Assembly (NCBI GenBank): GCA_016946835.1
Contig: JACVTC010000097.1
Location: 506,001-570,000 of the forward strand
Direction: 5' to 3'
Length of the DNA: 64,000 bases
Source of the DNA: Neocallimastix lanati (nom. inval.)
Taxonomy: Eukaryota; Neocallimastigomycota; Neocallimastigomycetes; Neocallimastigales; Neocallimastigaceae
Below are positions 12,679-28,138 of the stretch, piece by piece. The position numbers and the translations under genes are program-made. Positions within the stretch are counted from its first letter, which is position 1, and the number at the start of each line of letters is the position of its first letter. The notes under the pieces were generated by a model. It was not told the DNA's origin, searched no databases, and saw only the letters and a program-made list of their open reading frames with translations.

Positions 12679-15523
12679 CATACATATATTAGAAGATCTA
12701 TTATAAGGCTCAAATTTACAATTTCTATATTCAGGACGTAAATATGAGGTAGCAGCAACAGGTAATGGTATATCCTGAAAAGCTATTCCTTGATTTTTAC
12801 CATTTTTATAAAATACAATTTTTGAATTCGGAAGTTTAGGGAAATCGTTTGATGTTAATGGTATACTATTCATTATTTCATCTTTAGAATCTTCATAATT
12901 TGTTGAACTGGATGAATCAGATGAAAAGGAGGATAAAGATGAATGTTTTGATTTTAGATTATATTGTACAATGAGAGGAAGATTAATAGGAAGATAATCA
13001 TTTGTTTCTGAATATAATCTTTTCTTATATTTAATAATCTTTCTTTTATGCAAAACTCTTTTATTAGATAATATATCTAATGGTAAATCATAAACGTCAT
13101 TAACAATCATATCTTTATTAATATCTTTAAGAGATAATGATCTATAACGACTTTTATGAATATTTTTATTATTAGCTTGAGAATTTGATTTCGATAATTT
13201 TGATATTAAATTTTTATCTAACGAAGGTAATGATATATAACAACCAATAACGTCACCTGATTTATAAGGCTCACCATATGGTGTCGGTAAGGATTCATGA
13301 AGTTTTTCACCTGTTTTATCTCTATATCCATAACCATATGAATCATATCCTACAGGACCATGAAGTGTTGCTGTTATATTTATATGAAAGAATGTAATTA
13401 TAATCACATTAATTACAAATATATGATTATTATAAAATTTGCATTGATCATATTTTAATAATTTGATAATATAATTATTTATGGAATATTAATAGAATTA
13501 TTAATAATTTAATATTTAAAATATCATAATAATAATAATAAATAATAAATAAAAATAATAAAAATAAGAACATACACATAAAAAAAAAAAAAAAAAAAAA
13601 AAAAGAAAAAAAAGAAATTAAAATACCTTCTCTTCTTGACCACCCAACTCTAACATTAGGGCCATTAGTGGTTCTCTGTTGACCTATACCATGACCTGCC
13701 TTATTAACTATAATTTCAAAATACCAATTGCCTTCTTTCACACCATAATTAGTTCTTGCCATACGAAAACCACCATTAGAATATGCAGTTAAACCATTTT
13801 TAGTTATATTAATAGATGAATCACAATCAAATGGACATAAATGAATTGCGGATTCAAGTGAATTAAAATCTCTTTTTTTCCTGAAAACTAAATTCTCTAA
13901 TTTTTTATTTACCTCAACACGTTCATATTTATATCCATTTTTATTATAAAAATGCTCCTTTGAGCTATTTGAATTATCCAAATTATCTAATAAATCATTT
14001 ATAGATACTTCTTTTAATTTAATAGAAAAACCACTACTCTTTTTTATTAATTTATTGGTTTTTTTACCCAGAAGATTTTGATGATTATTACTATGACTTG
14101 AATGATTATTATATGAATTATAAGAATTAGAAATGGAGGATGACGAATTGGAACTAGAAGTAGATGAGGTATAACTATTTAATTTTCCTGATGATTTTGA
14201 ACCTTTTATTAAAGATTTTTGATGTTTAGATGAAATCTCAGATATATTATTCGATTTTTTATTCAGATATTGAGATTTAGATGATTTATCATGTTTTAAT
14301 TTTCCTTTTGAACTATCGGAATTATAATTACTAGTTTTCATACTTGGAACACCCTATAAATATTTTTTGAATAATTTATTATTTATAATTTTATATATTA
14401 TATACAATGTAATATAAAAAAAATTAAAATTTTATTATTATAAATTTTATTTTTTCAAAATATATTTCATTAAAATTTTATATTAAATGTGTGTAAATGA
14501 ATATATATATATATTATATTACTTGTCCTGTAGGTCTTAAATTAAAAAGATCCCTATCTAATAAAATAAATTCGGATGCTGCACTTCGAGCATGCTCATC
14601 TTTTGCTATATAATTATCTTTTGATGTATACATGCAACTTCCAACCTATTGTATAAATAAAAAATATTTTTACAATTTTTTTCAATTTAAAATTAATCAA
14701 GTCAATATATATATTAAATAATTAAAAAGAAATTAATTTAAAAATTTAAATCCTAAAATGTATAATACTTACAGTTGCCCACCATGTTGGAGTTCTTGCA
14801 CTAATTTATTTTATTTTATTTTATTTTATTTTTTAATTAATTAAAATAATTTATATAGATATACGATAATTAGATAGAATTAATATATTGATAATATTAT
14901 GTATATGAACTATTTAAAATTTAATTTTAAATAAGATTTTATTTAAAAACATTTTATTTAAAAAAAAAAAAAAAAAGACCACATTTAATTAAAGAAGTTT
15001 ATAATATATAATATTTTGCCTACCGATTAGTACATAAGGCTTCCCAATGTTTATCTAAAAATGGACATATACCATCTTTTTTATCAAACCAATATCCTTC
15101 AGGAATAATAGAAACTCCTTGACCATACTTATTAATTAAGCCTTCTTTTCTTAATCTTTCTACTGAAAGATTTGCGAAAGCAGCATTAATAGCATCCTTC
15201 CAACTAGCTGTAACTTTTTCAAAAGTTTCTTCCGGGGAACATAATTGACAAGTAAATCTATAGTTTGTCATGAATGGTACAATGGAATTTTTAGAAACTA
15301 TTAAGCTTGGATTTTTTAAACATTCTACATGAAACCAATTTTTACATTGAATACATTGCATATTTAAGGTGGTTAAAGTACGATCTTTACCACAATAGCA
15401 ATATTTTCTTTGAACATTTTGTGTATGTTCTTTATTCCATTCAAGTTCACTTGGATTATACGGAAGTTTTATATTTGATACAAATGTATTTATTTTTTTA
15501 CTTTTCTGTTTTTCTTGTTTCAT
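11555..15523 (-). CDS. ASH2: ASH2/BRE2 subunit of COMPASS
   Basis: ASH2/BRE2 is a core nuclear subunit of Set1/COMPASS, which methylates histone H3 Lys4; its SPRY domain contacts RBBP5 and stimulates SET-domain activity. Seven exons can be traced with clean splice sites: 15024-15523, 14773-14804, 14525-14645, 13628-14353, 12685-13370, about 12355-12510 and 11555-12248. Exon 1 gives the N-terminal PHD-like zinc finger (CYCGKDR, CIQCKNWFHVEC, CQLC) and winged helix (TWKDA-like ASWKDAINAAFANL). Exons 2-3 give the family block PTWWATVGSCMYTSKD. Exons 4-6 give the SPRY domain, split by low-complexity inserts: NWYFEIIVNKAG, VRVGWSRREG, GYDSYGYGYRDKTGEKLHES, GDVIGCYISLP, IVFYKNGKNQGIAF and VTLNFGPEFKYPP. 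The C-terminal exon is Asn/Ser-rich and not conserved. Having the PHD-WH and SPRY in one protein is like animal ASH2L. The call is strong; the exact start is supported by the lack of upstream coding sequence. Confidence 0.9.
12607..12675. repeat. (AAT)n microsatellite inside an ASH2 intron
   Basis: About 22 copies of AAT lie in the intron between SPRY exons 5 and 6 of the ASH2 homologue, just after the GTATGT donor. Translating through it gives an artefactual poly-Tyr tail. Confidence 0.85.
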
Positions 15524-15583
15524 TTTTAAAATTTATATACAAAGAAAATTTTATATATTGAAAATAAAGTAAGAAAAGTACAA

Positions 15584-15625
<42 letters not shown>

Positions 15626-16229
15626 AAGCAATGGAAAGTTAATCTAACAAAAATATTCTATTTATTTTAAAAAATAAATTTAATTATTATTGATACTTAT
15701 TATAAAAATATTTATAAAATTATTATATTATATATTAATAATAAATATATATATATATCTAATGTATATATAAATAATTATATATTCTTTAAATGATATA
15801 TAATAATTGTAATAACTCTATAATACAAAAATTAAGAATTTTTTGTAATTACAATTTAATTTATAAGAAAAATAATAATAATTTTATTATTTAAAAAAAA
15901 AAAATAAAATAATATGATGGCTTTTAACAAAATAAATAAATTGAATTTTTTAAGAAATATAAATTTATCAATTTATAAATACAATCCAAAGATAAAAATA
16001 TTAAATTTAATTATAATTTAATATTAAAAAAATAAAAACAGCTTTAAAATACTTACAAATTAATATAATAAATAATTAATTAATTAATTATTGGGAAAAA
16101 AAAATAAAAAATAACATTGTATAATATTTATAAATAATTATATTATTTTTCAATCTATATATATATATATACAAATCTATATTAAGAATTTCAAAATTTG
16201 AATTTTAATGCATTTATCTTTTATTATTC

Positions 16230-16282
<53 letters not shown>

Positions 16283-16633
16283 TATTATTTTTAAAATTAT
16301 AAAATATTTTATTAAAAAATATATTTCATAATTTTAAATAAATAATTATTAGTGTTATATTATTTTATTCACTTTAATAATATATTTAATAATATACTAA
16401 ACATTAATAATAATTTATTAATAACATATATAGTTATATATAGTTAATAAAAATTATAAAAAATATATCTAATTAAAATTCAATTAATATTAAATTATTA
16501 TTATATTCATGAATATATTAAATTAAAAATTTTGTATATTAATAAATATAAAATTTAAAATATAATATATTGTTTATCCATTTTTTTTTTTTTTGAAAAT
16601 TACAAAAAAATTAATTTTTTTTTTTTTTTTTTT
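15524..16633. other. Upstream region of the ASH2 homologue
   Basis: A poly-A run at 15588-15623 lies about 65 bases upstream of the start codon, similar to the A-tract beside the MAU2 start. A poly-T run lies at 16239-16280. No gene seen. Confidence 0.5.
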
Positions 16634-16715
16634 AGACTGGGATTAACGAGGGCCTCCAGTCTCTCCCTTAAACCTATTAGATTCTCATTGGATTCTTTAT
16701 CATATTGTTTAAAAA
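16634..16715 (-). pseudogene. GC-richer coding fragment with hairpin
   Basis: On the minus strand this island reads FKQYDKESNENLIGLRE and continues RLEALVNPSL before a poly-A run. It uses CTG, GAG, GCC and CTC codons that are rare in the neighbouring genes. The DNA also has a perfect 7-bp inverted repeat, AGACTGG (16634-16640) and CCAGTCT (16656-16662). It looks like a remnant of a foreign or repeat-borne gene, perhaps a coiled-coil segment of a transposon ORF. The family is unknown. Confidence 0.35.
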
Positions 16716-18865
<2,150 letters not shown>

Positions 18866-21403
18866 TTAACTGGAGCAACAACAATCCTCACTACAATGTG
18901 GACCTGGTTGAGAACTATCAATATTATCTATAATTTCATCTGGTGGGAAAGCATTTCTATGACCGAAAGAAGAATCATATGGAATAAAATTACCAATGAT
19001 TGCAATGGGTATATCAAATTTATCACGATAGATTGTGAAAGAAAAGGAACATTTAACAACACGTCTAGTATTAGTTTGATTTATTAAAGCTGTAATAGAT
19101 ATAATTGCTTTTTGACTTGTATCAAATGCAATTTCTGTAAATTTTTCCCAATAATCCATAGCGTATCCTTCAGGCATTATTTCATAAATTAATGTATCAC
19201 CACAAATTAATTTTTCCATAGGAATACCAGTTAAAAATGCAAAATGATGATTTGCTTTAAATATTTCACCATTTCTTCTCCATAAACAAGAAGGTAGAGG
19301 CATACTTGCAAATACTCTATCAAATTTTACTAAAAGTCTTTCAAATGTTTCTTCAATCATTAACAAATCTAAATCCTCTACATGTAACGAATGTTCTTTT
19401 AAATTTTCTTGATATTTCGCTAAAACCATTGACATTTCTTTCTTTCGTTCAGTTGTAAGACGTAAATTTATATAAGATTTTAATCTTAAATATCCTTTTG
19501 CATAATTATAAGGCTTAATTAATCCAACTTTATATTTTAGCATTAATAAATGTTCAAAATCTATTTCTTTTCCTTCTTCTGCTTGTTTTAATTCTAATGC
19601 ACTTAAAAATTGATCCATTCTACCAAATGGACAAGTTTGACATCTTTTTGGCATATCATCACGGGATGAAATATAATGACAATAACCTACTAATGAATTA
19701 TATTCAGAATTTGATGCTTCCGCTGGAAAATAAGGTGTTACACCCAAAAACGGAACACAAGGTATTGATGAATGAAATTCTTGTGGTTCTAACTTGTAAT
19801 TTGGTTCGGGAACTAATTATTTAATATATATATATATATATATAATTTGAAAAAAGATTTATATTAAGATTAATATTTATTTATTTATTATATTGATAAT
19901 GAAAATTTTATAATATAAAAATATGCAATATAATAATAATAATAATAATTAATATAATAATAGAAATAATCATTTTTAAATATTTAGTATTAATATATAT
20001 ATTAAACATATTATATATATACATATATATTTTAGTTAATTATGTTATTTGTAATATTAATTATTTATAATTTTTCTTTTTTTCTACTTTATTTTATTTT
20101 ATTTATTTATTCATTTTCATATATTTTATTTTTATTTTTATTTTATTTTATTTTATTTTATATTGAATATATTTATATAAATTTAAATAATATTTATATA
20201 TTAAAATATTGTTATATATATATTATTCAACTTACTTATATCCTCTATAGCTGGGGTTTCCTCCTTTTGTATAGGAAATAAATTAGTATCATACTCTATA
20301 TTAACATCATCCGCTGAAGTTTCCATGAAATTTCCTAAGTTATTAGGAGATGCCATATTGTTAGCATATTGTAATAAATTTGCTCTATTAATATCTTTTA
20401 TTTGTTCTATTAATTCTGGTGGTACTGTTTTTGAATTTGTTAAATGATTTATAATATCGTTTTGTTGTTTCTGTAATTCATACATTTTATGGATTTTTCT
20501 TTGTAATTCTGCTGGAGTTAAATCAGGGAAAATAGGGCATGATGTACATTTTAAAGGATTTGTTAACTTTCTAGGTGCATCTTTACATAAATTAGGGACG
20601 CCCTTTGCTATGCAACGTGAGCATGGTCTTTTATTATCACATGACAAATGTGATCTACGGCATAAGATACATGCCACTGATACCTTTTTCCTTTTTTCTT
20701 TTATTTCACTTTTATCACTACTTTCACTATCTTTTCCTTTTTTATCACCTTCTTTTCTAGATTTTTTTATTTCTGAATTAGTTGGGTGACCTCTTTTCCG
20801 TTTATTAGCCTTTTGTTTTGCTTCATTTTTTATTTTATTTTTAATTATTCTTTCATATAAATTATCTGCTTCTTTTTCTTCCTCTACTTTTTTTACTTCT
20901 TCGTTTTCTTGTATTTCTTGAAAATTTAGATTTAAATTTAAATTTAAATTTTGATTTAGATTTTGATTTTGATTTTGATTTTGATTTTGATTTTGATTTT
21001 GATTTTGATTTTGATTTTGATTTTGATTTTGATTTTGATTTTGATTTAGACTTAGATTTTGATTTAGATTTTGATTTTGAATTAAATTTTCATTATCATC
21101 TCCTGATATAATTTCGTATACATTCTCAGTTGTATTAGATAAATTATCACTATTATTTTCAATTGTTGAATTTCCACTTCCAAGGTCATTTTCATACTCC
21201 AGCTCACCATCATCTTCCTCTTCTAATTCAATTAAATCATTAATATCATAATCTTCATATGGAATCTCCTGAATGACTCTTTTAACATTGGGTTCTTGCA
21301 TTACATTTAAATTATTTTCTATTTCATTTTTATTTTTCCGTTTATCATTAACAAAAAGATCTATTAATGAATTTAACCCTTCAATTGGAATTATATCACT
21401 CAT
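18866..21403 (-). CDS. Zn2Cys6 transcription factor with PAS-like domain
   Basis: Nuclear DNA-binding regulator of the fungal binuclear zinc cluster class. Two exons (20236-21403 and 18866-19812, phase-1 junction with GTAAGT donor) give about 700 residues. From the N-terminus: an acidic region (about 50-105), a QN-repeat (about 108-160), a basic region with an AT-hook-like KRKRGHP (201-207), and the zinc cluster with C245, C248, C255, C261, C264 and C273, fitting C-x2-C-x6-C-x5-C-x2-C-x8-C. Exon 2 carries YCHYISSRDDMPKRC and a PAS-like sensor (RVFASMPLPSCLWRRNGEIF, HHFAFLTGI, IIGNFIPYD). A cluster plus C-terminal PAS is the layout of ERT1/RDS2/AcuK regulators of gluconeogenesis and non-fermentable carbon use. 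The family is likely; the biological role in an obligate fermenter is unknown. The protein ends Cys-rich (CSEDCCCSS). Confidence 0.82.
20953..21085 (-). repeat. Hexamer repeat encoding (QN)n in the zinc-cluster factor
   Basis: Near-perfect tandem GATTTT hexamers (plus strand) encode about 20 Gln-Asn dipeptides, flanked by LN variants. The result is a prion-like tract placed between the acidic N-terminus and the DNA-binding domain. Confidence 0.9.
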
Positions 21404-22983
21404 TTTACTCAGTTATTTTATATTTTATTATTTATAATAATTAATAAAAAACCTCTAATTATTTATAAAATATAAATTAAATTATTATACACATATGTAT
21501 TTATTGTAAAGGTTTACTTCTTTATTTCTTCTTTATTTTCTTATAAGATTGAATGTGAAAAAAATATAATAATATATAATAATTTCTATTAATAATTTTT
21601 TATTATTTATTATATATTTGTTATATCATTTAATTATTCATAATATTTTTAATTTCTTTTTTGTAATATAAAAAAAAAAAAGAGTAAAAATTTCATTTTA
21701 TATATATCAAAATATGAAAAGAAATGGTAAAATGTCGTTTAAATATTATATTTTTAGAAATTATTAAATTATTTCTTTCTAGAAAAATATATATATGTTT
21801 ATTGATTTAATTATAAATATATTCAAAAATAATCAATTTTTAGAAAATAATAAAATATTTAACATAATACAATTATTTTATTATTTTTTAATATGAATAA
21901 TATTAAGCAATAGATACAGTAACAAAAATATAGTAATAAATAAACAATAAAAAAAGAAAAAATTTTATTATAAAAATTATTATACTTATTTCTAATTTTA
22001 TAGAAGAATCTTTTTTTTTTTTTTTTTATAATAAAAGAAAAAATATTAATGTATATAAATAAATAAATAAAAATGAAATAAAAAAAATATAAAATATAGA
22101 TTTATCTATTTTTATTATTTTTATATTAATTTTAGTTTTATCTATTATATTAATAATAAGTTTTTTTATGTATTGTATAATATAATGTAATATATTTGAA
22201 ATTGTATTTTTTTTTTTTTTGTTTGTTTGTTTTTACTTTATTTTATATTTTATTTTATTCATTATTTTTTTTTTTTTAATATTTATTAATAAAATTTACA
22301 GATACTTAAAATATTTATACCTATATTACTATTATAAATATTAAACATTAAAACTTCTGGAGAAATTAACTATATATATATTAATTAATAAAATATTATT
22401 TTATTTAATCAATTATTTAATTATATTTAAAAATTTATTTAATCATATATAAAAATTTATTTAATTAAAATATTTATTCATTATCTAAATATTTTTCAAT
22501 TTTTGCGAAGATAGATATGAAAAACTAAATAATAAATATTTTAATTATAAAAGTTTGCGGGGAAAAATCATATATATTATATTTAATTTGTATTATATAT
22601 AATATATAATATTATGTATTAATTTAAATAAATATAAAAAACTACTTTTTTTTTTTTGGTGTTAAAAAATTATTTTTATTTATATTGAAATTAGTTTATA
22701 AAAAATAACAAATATAATGTAATATACAAAATATTAAAATATAAAATATTTATGAAAATAAATATAAATCATTTTAGTTAATATATATAAATATATATAT
22801 TCTCCAAATTATAGGAAAGTTATTCCAATAAAAAAGAATTATTATTAATGTAAATTAAAATTAATTAGATTGTATAATATTAGGAATTTGGAATTTATAT
22901 GTTAACTTTATTAAATTGTGATTAAGGGTTATTTTGAGTTACTTATTAAGTAAACTAACGATTTAAACTAATACGAATATACA
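21404..22983. other. AT-rich intergenic region
   Basis: Upstream of the transcription-factor start. Short poly-T runs lie at about 22011-22028 and 22207-22219. No gene or promoter element could be recognised. Confidence 0.45.
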
Positions 22984-23135
22984 TGTATTTGTATGTTTAT
23001 ATTGTGGCTTATATATTTAATTCATTACAATATGTATTAATATATTTGACATGTATTAAATATGCTTAAATATGTAATTTAATATGTTTTTAATAAATAT
23101 GACATTTATTTCATATGTTTTCACATATTCTAACA
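22984..23135 (-). repeat. 3' LTR of the miniature element
   Basis: Follows the polypurine tract on the minus strand. Runs from TGTTAGAATATG to AATACA. Confidence 0.7.
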
Positions 23136-23839
23136 TTCCCCCTCAAACCTAATTGTTTGAATAAAATAATTTGGTTTGTCGGTGAATATGTGTATTATTT
23201 CTTTAAACCAAATTTTCCTAATTCAATAAAATTATCTAAATAATTTAGTTAAATTTTGCAAATTGATATTATTATTCCCCCTCAGGTTAGTATTCTTAAA
23301 TTATGATATTATGTTTAAGCCTAAGAATTCATATAAGTTTATTAGAATATTAACCAATAATTTAATGATCATAACATTTTATTAATGTAGTGAAATGAGG
23401 TGACTAATATTGTCACTGCTTGTTTTAGTAAGTCGGAGTCACAATATTTTATAATATTGGTCTATTTTATATAAGAATATATGATCAATGTATATAGTTG
23501 TATATTGTATTAAATGAAAAATATTGCTAAACTGAAAAAGCATTACACTTAACTACATATGCTCATATCTACAACTATTTTAATAAATGCATATAAGAAC
23601 TATAAGTCAATAACTGATGCTTTTAGATTAGAAATAACTGGTGATTGTTAATGTAATATAAACTACATATCATCTTATGGTAACATCAATAAGATTTTTG
23701 TTATAATAAATAATTAGTCATCTTGAATAGCTTCAAATAGAGTCAGACGAGATTAAAACTTCATCGAATTATATAACTCATTGGTTAAATATTATGCTTT
23801 CTTGTATTGAAGTATCTTAGCAATAATTGTAGTTATACG

Positions 23840-23991
23840 TGTATTTATATGCATATATTGTGGCTTGTATATTTAATTTATTACAATATTCATTAATATA
23901 TTTGACATGTATTGAATATGTTACAATAAATAATTTAATATGTTTTTAATAAAATATGACATTTATTTCATTTGTTTCACATATTCTAACA
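23840..23991 (-). repeat. 5' LTR of the miniature element
   Basis: Same orientation and length as the other copy, with substitutions and small indels spread along it. Confidence 0.7.
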
Positions 23992-24299
23992 AATAATAAT
24001 AATAATTAATAAATTAATAATAAAACACTTTACTTTCTTTTCATAAGAATAATATATTTTTTATGATTTATATATTAAAAACATTTTAAATATTTATATA
24101 TCTACTTTTTATATTTTATTTTATATTTTATCTTTTGTTCTACTTTTTTTTTTTAAAAAAAAAAAAAAAAGAAAGAAAAAAAAAAGCATACGAAATTAAA
24201 TAAATAATTAATAAAATAATAATAATAAAAAAAAACTACATAAAGATAAAATTGATACTATTAAAATAACAACAAGTTATATAATTCTAATACTAATAC

Positions 24300-24334
<35 letters not shown>

Positions 24335-24480
24335 TGAAGTAAAATTAAATAAACATATTATTAATTCAAAAAAAGATGAGAAAATAAAAATAATTAAATA
24401 GAAAATAATTATATATTGAAATAAGATATACAGATATATATGTATTACATAATTTCTTCTAAATTTTTTTTTAAAGAAAG

Positions 24481-24522
<42 letters not shown>

Positions 24523-24566
24523 AATTAAATCAAATATTATTTAAACCATAATAAATTGATATATAT

Positions 24567-24601
<35 letters not shown>

Positions 24602-24690
24602 AAAACTTTTTCCTTTTTTAGTAATAATAAAATAATTAATTTTTTATTATGGAAAAAAAAATAAAAAAATAAAAAAAGATAAAATAATAT
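23992..24690. other. AT-rich intergenic region
   Basis: Holds a poly-A run of about 40 bases (24480-24521), a poly-T run (24570-24597) and an (AAT)n run (24300-24332). No gene seen. Confidence 0.5.
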
Positions 24691-26381
24691 TTAATTAAAT
24701 GTGATAACAATATTCGATCCATCAAGCAAATATCTAATATAAAACCAATAGAAAATATATATAAAAAAAAAAAAAAAAAAAGAATAAAATTATTAATATA
24801 TTAAATAATTAAAAATAATTTCTAAAATATTTTAATTTGTATTTTTTTAAAAAAAAAAAAAAAAAAAAAATAAAATAAAAAATAAATAAATAAATAAATA
24901 AATAAATTTACCTATTATATTTTCGTCTGAAGCGAACGGCAGAATTTGATGAATCGAACGTTATTTCAGCGGTTAATTTTTTTGGATCAAATTTTATATG
25001 CTATTATAATATAATTAAAATAAAGCAATATATATATATATTTAATAAAATATTAAATAATTAAATATAATAAAATAAAATGGAAAAATAAAATATTAGT
25101 TTTTAAATTAAATTTGAATTTTATTTTATTTTATTTTATTTTATATAATTTTATATTTATATTTATAAAATATAAATATAGCAATATTTTAAATTAATGA
25201 ATACAATAATTGATATATATATTTTTATTCAAAATTTATGAATTTATATTTACCCTTAGGTTTCCTTCAGATTTAGCTAATTTTATTAAAGTACTTTTAG
25301 TTGTTTTTGAACTAATATTTTTAATTAAGATATTTGATGAAGCAGATAATAATGTTGTATGAATTTTATTTGTATCTTTATTTGTATCTTCAGTGTTTGA
25401 ATGATTATCATAATCATCTGTATCATTATAATTATCATTATTTGAATGATATGAATTTATTTTTGAAGATTTTGATTCATTCCTATCATCCCTTTTTATA
25501 TAATTCGTTATTATTAAAAAATAAAAATAAAAATAAAATAAACAAATAAACAAATAAAAAATAATATATATATATGTAAATTTTAATTACTTAAATTATA
25601 TATATTTATTATAAATATTATTATAATTACAAAAAAAAAAAAAAAAAAAAAAAAATAAAAATAAAAATAAAAATAAAAATAAAATAAAAAAATAAAATAA
25701 AATAAAATAAAAAAAAATTAAAAAAAAAAATTTTTTTTTCTAATATTTAAATAAATTACCTTAAATCATAGTCCGATGAAGAACGTTTTCTCTTATAGGA
25801 TGATCTTTGATTTTGTCTTGAACCCGCACCACTAATACTATGTGAAACATTGGAACGTCTGTTATCTTCATTATCAGAATATTTATCAGAATAATAATCA
25901 TCATCTTCACTATTATTATTATATTTATGGCTATTATTATTATTATTATTATTATTACGTTTTGATTTTGAATATTTTGAATTTGATTTTTCATAGTCAT
26001 GATCATCTGAATATCTTTTTGATGAAGAATTTCTATCATCACGTTTTGACATAGATCTTCTTGAGCCTCCTTTATCATCACGCCTATTTGATGGTTTCTT
26101 TGATGAATCTCCGTCTCTGTTATCCCTATTGTCTCTATTATTCCTATTTGAATATTTCGATGAATTTCCTCTATTATCACGATTATAATCATCATTACGT
26201 TTAGATGAAGACTTATTGGAATACTTATAATTTTTACGATTATTATTAGAGGATCTATTATTACTATTACTACTGTTATCAGAGCTGTTGTTATCATATT
26301 CATTTTCACTTTCACTATTTTCGGAACCCCTTGAATTATTATCTGAATCATAATCATTATATTGTTGTTTATTATTATATG

Positions 26382-26430
<49 letters not shown>

Positions 26431-26883
26431 TCCATTATTATTATTTCCATTATTATTATTATTTTTTTGTTGTGATCTTCCACCATCTTGTTTATCAAAG
26501 TACATCTTCTGATTATTTTGATTCATCATTTTATCCTTTGATATTGTCCTTTTCCTATACATATCATCATATCCCATTAGTGGTCTTTGAAAATTTTGCA
26601 TATATGGATTGAAAAACTTATTTTTTTTTTTTTTTTTTATTGTTATTTTTGTTTTTATGAAAATGATTCATTTAATAAAATAGTATATATATATATATTA
26701 TATTAAATAAATATACATATAAATAATATATAAAATAAAAATATTAAATAATACTTTAATAAAGTTTTACAATAATAATATATATATTATTACAATTATA
26801 TAATTATACTATATTTAAATTAATTTTTATTTTCAGATTTTTAATTTTAAAAAAATACAAAATAAATAGATAAATAAAAATAA

Positions 26884-26932
<49 letters not shown>

Positions 26933-28138
26933 AATTACAAAAATGAATTACTCTTTGATGCTGTTCTGGATAACCCATTCCAGGATTCATTGGCATCATT
27001 GGTTGCATCATAGGATTCATTGGCATCATATTCATATTACCATACATTGGTTGATTATATCTCATAAATTGATTATTAAAATTATTATTTCCCATTAAAC
27101 CAAACTTAGGATTAATATAAATTTTTTGATTTAAATTTCTAAGCATGGGTCTATTCATTGGTGCCATTGGATACATTCTAAAAATGGATAATAATAATAA
27201 AATCATTAATAAAAAAATTTTTTATTTTTATTTTTTATTTTTTTTTTTTTTATTGGATTTTTTCGATTATAGACAATTTATAAATAATTATATATATTTT
27301 TAAAAAAAAAAAAAAAAAAAAAAATACTTTATTTCTAATTTGGATATTTCATTATTTTAAAAATAAAAATATTTATTATTAATTATATAAATAATTTAAT
27401 AATGATACTAATACATGTATATATAATTTACCTATTCATATTCATATTTCTTTTATTATATGGCATTTTATTTGGATACATTTTTTTATTTAATTTATTA
27501 TACATATTATTCATTTTATTATTCCTTGCTTGGTTTCCATTTTTTTGATTAGTATGTTGTATGAATCCTGATTCATGTACTTCACCTTCTTCTTTTGATT
27601 TTTCTTCTAAATTTTCATTATTATTAGCATTATTATCATCTATTTCATCTTCATCATTAATATTATTTTGATAATCGTTTGTATCATTGGAACGTTCATT
27701 AGCATCATCATCCATATTTCCTGAATTATCCAAAATATCACCATTATTTGAATCTTGGTTGAAATCAAAATCATTACCATTATCATTGGTATCATTATCA
27801 TAAATATTATCATTCTCATATACTTGATTATCATCTATATAATCATCTTCATTATCTAATGAATAATCTACTTCATCTTCATCAACTAAACCACTACCAG
27901 TATATTCATTTTTAGTTGTAGAACTATTTAAATCTGTATCCAATGTCTCTTCATTATCAATAGTTAGATTTTCGTCATTATTTGTTACTTTTTCAATATC
28001 TTCATTATTCAGAGAATTATCAATTTTGATGTCATCATCATAATTTTGATTATCTTCAATATTATTTGATATTTCATTATCATTATTTATAAATGTATTT
28101 TCGTTCTCAATATTTAAATTTGCTTCGTTATCATCCAT
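24691..28138 (-). CDS. Acidic Asn-rich RNA-binding protein, C-terminal RRM
   Basis: Six exons join in frame: 27434-28138, 26952-27177, about 25762-26605, 25255-25491, 24914-25004 and about 24691-24740, ending with TAA at 24691-24693. The N-terminal exon is highly acidic (Asp/Glu/Asn). Exon 2 is Met/Pro/Asn-rich (PMYGNMNMMPMNPMMQPM). Exon 3 is poly-Asn followed by a Ser/Arg/Asp-rich, RS-like segment. Exons 4-6 form one RRM: ILIKNISSKTTKSTLIKLAK gives the RNP2 strand and first helix, AEITFDSSNSAVRF the RNP1-type strand and second helix, and YLLDGSNIVITFN the last strand at the extreme C-terminus. This suggests a nuclear mRNA-processing or export factor. The acidic N-terminus plus terminal RRM recalls metazoan RBM33, but that comparison is from memory and tentative. 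Confidence 0.7.

Larger units (their letters stand above)
22984..23991 (-). mobile_element. Miniature LTR retrotransposon (TRIM-like)
   Basis: Two direct repeats of the same length (152 bp, 22984-23135 and 23840-23991) share, on the minus strand, the start TGTTAGAATATGTGAAA and later blocks such as ACATGTCAAATATATTAAT, with scattered differences. Each begins TG and ends CA. On the minus strand the polypurine tract GAGGGGGAA (23136-23144) directly precedes the downstream copy, as in copia-type LTR elements. The 704-bp interior has no protein-like frame, so the element is non-autonomous. A second polypurine-like GAGGGGGAA lies at about 23277-23285. No convincing primer-binding site or target duplication is visible (flanks ATACA and AATAA), so the copy is old or its ends are slightly misplaced. 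Confidence 0.72.

Noticed and set aside
25761-26498. Ile/Met-rich 245-codon minus-strand frame
   Set aside because: Out-of-frame reading of the poly-Asn and Ser/Arg exon of the RRM protein.
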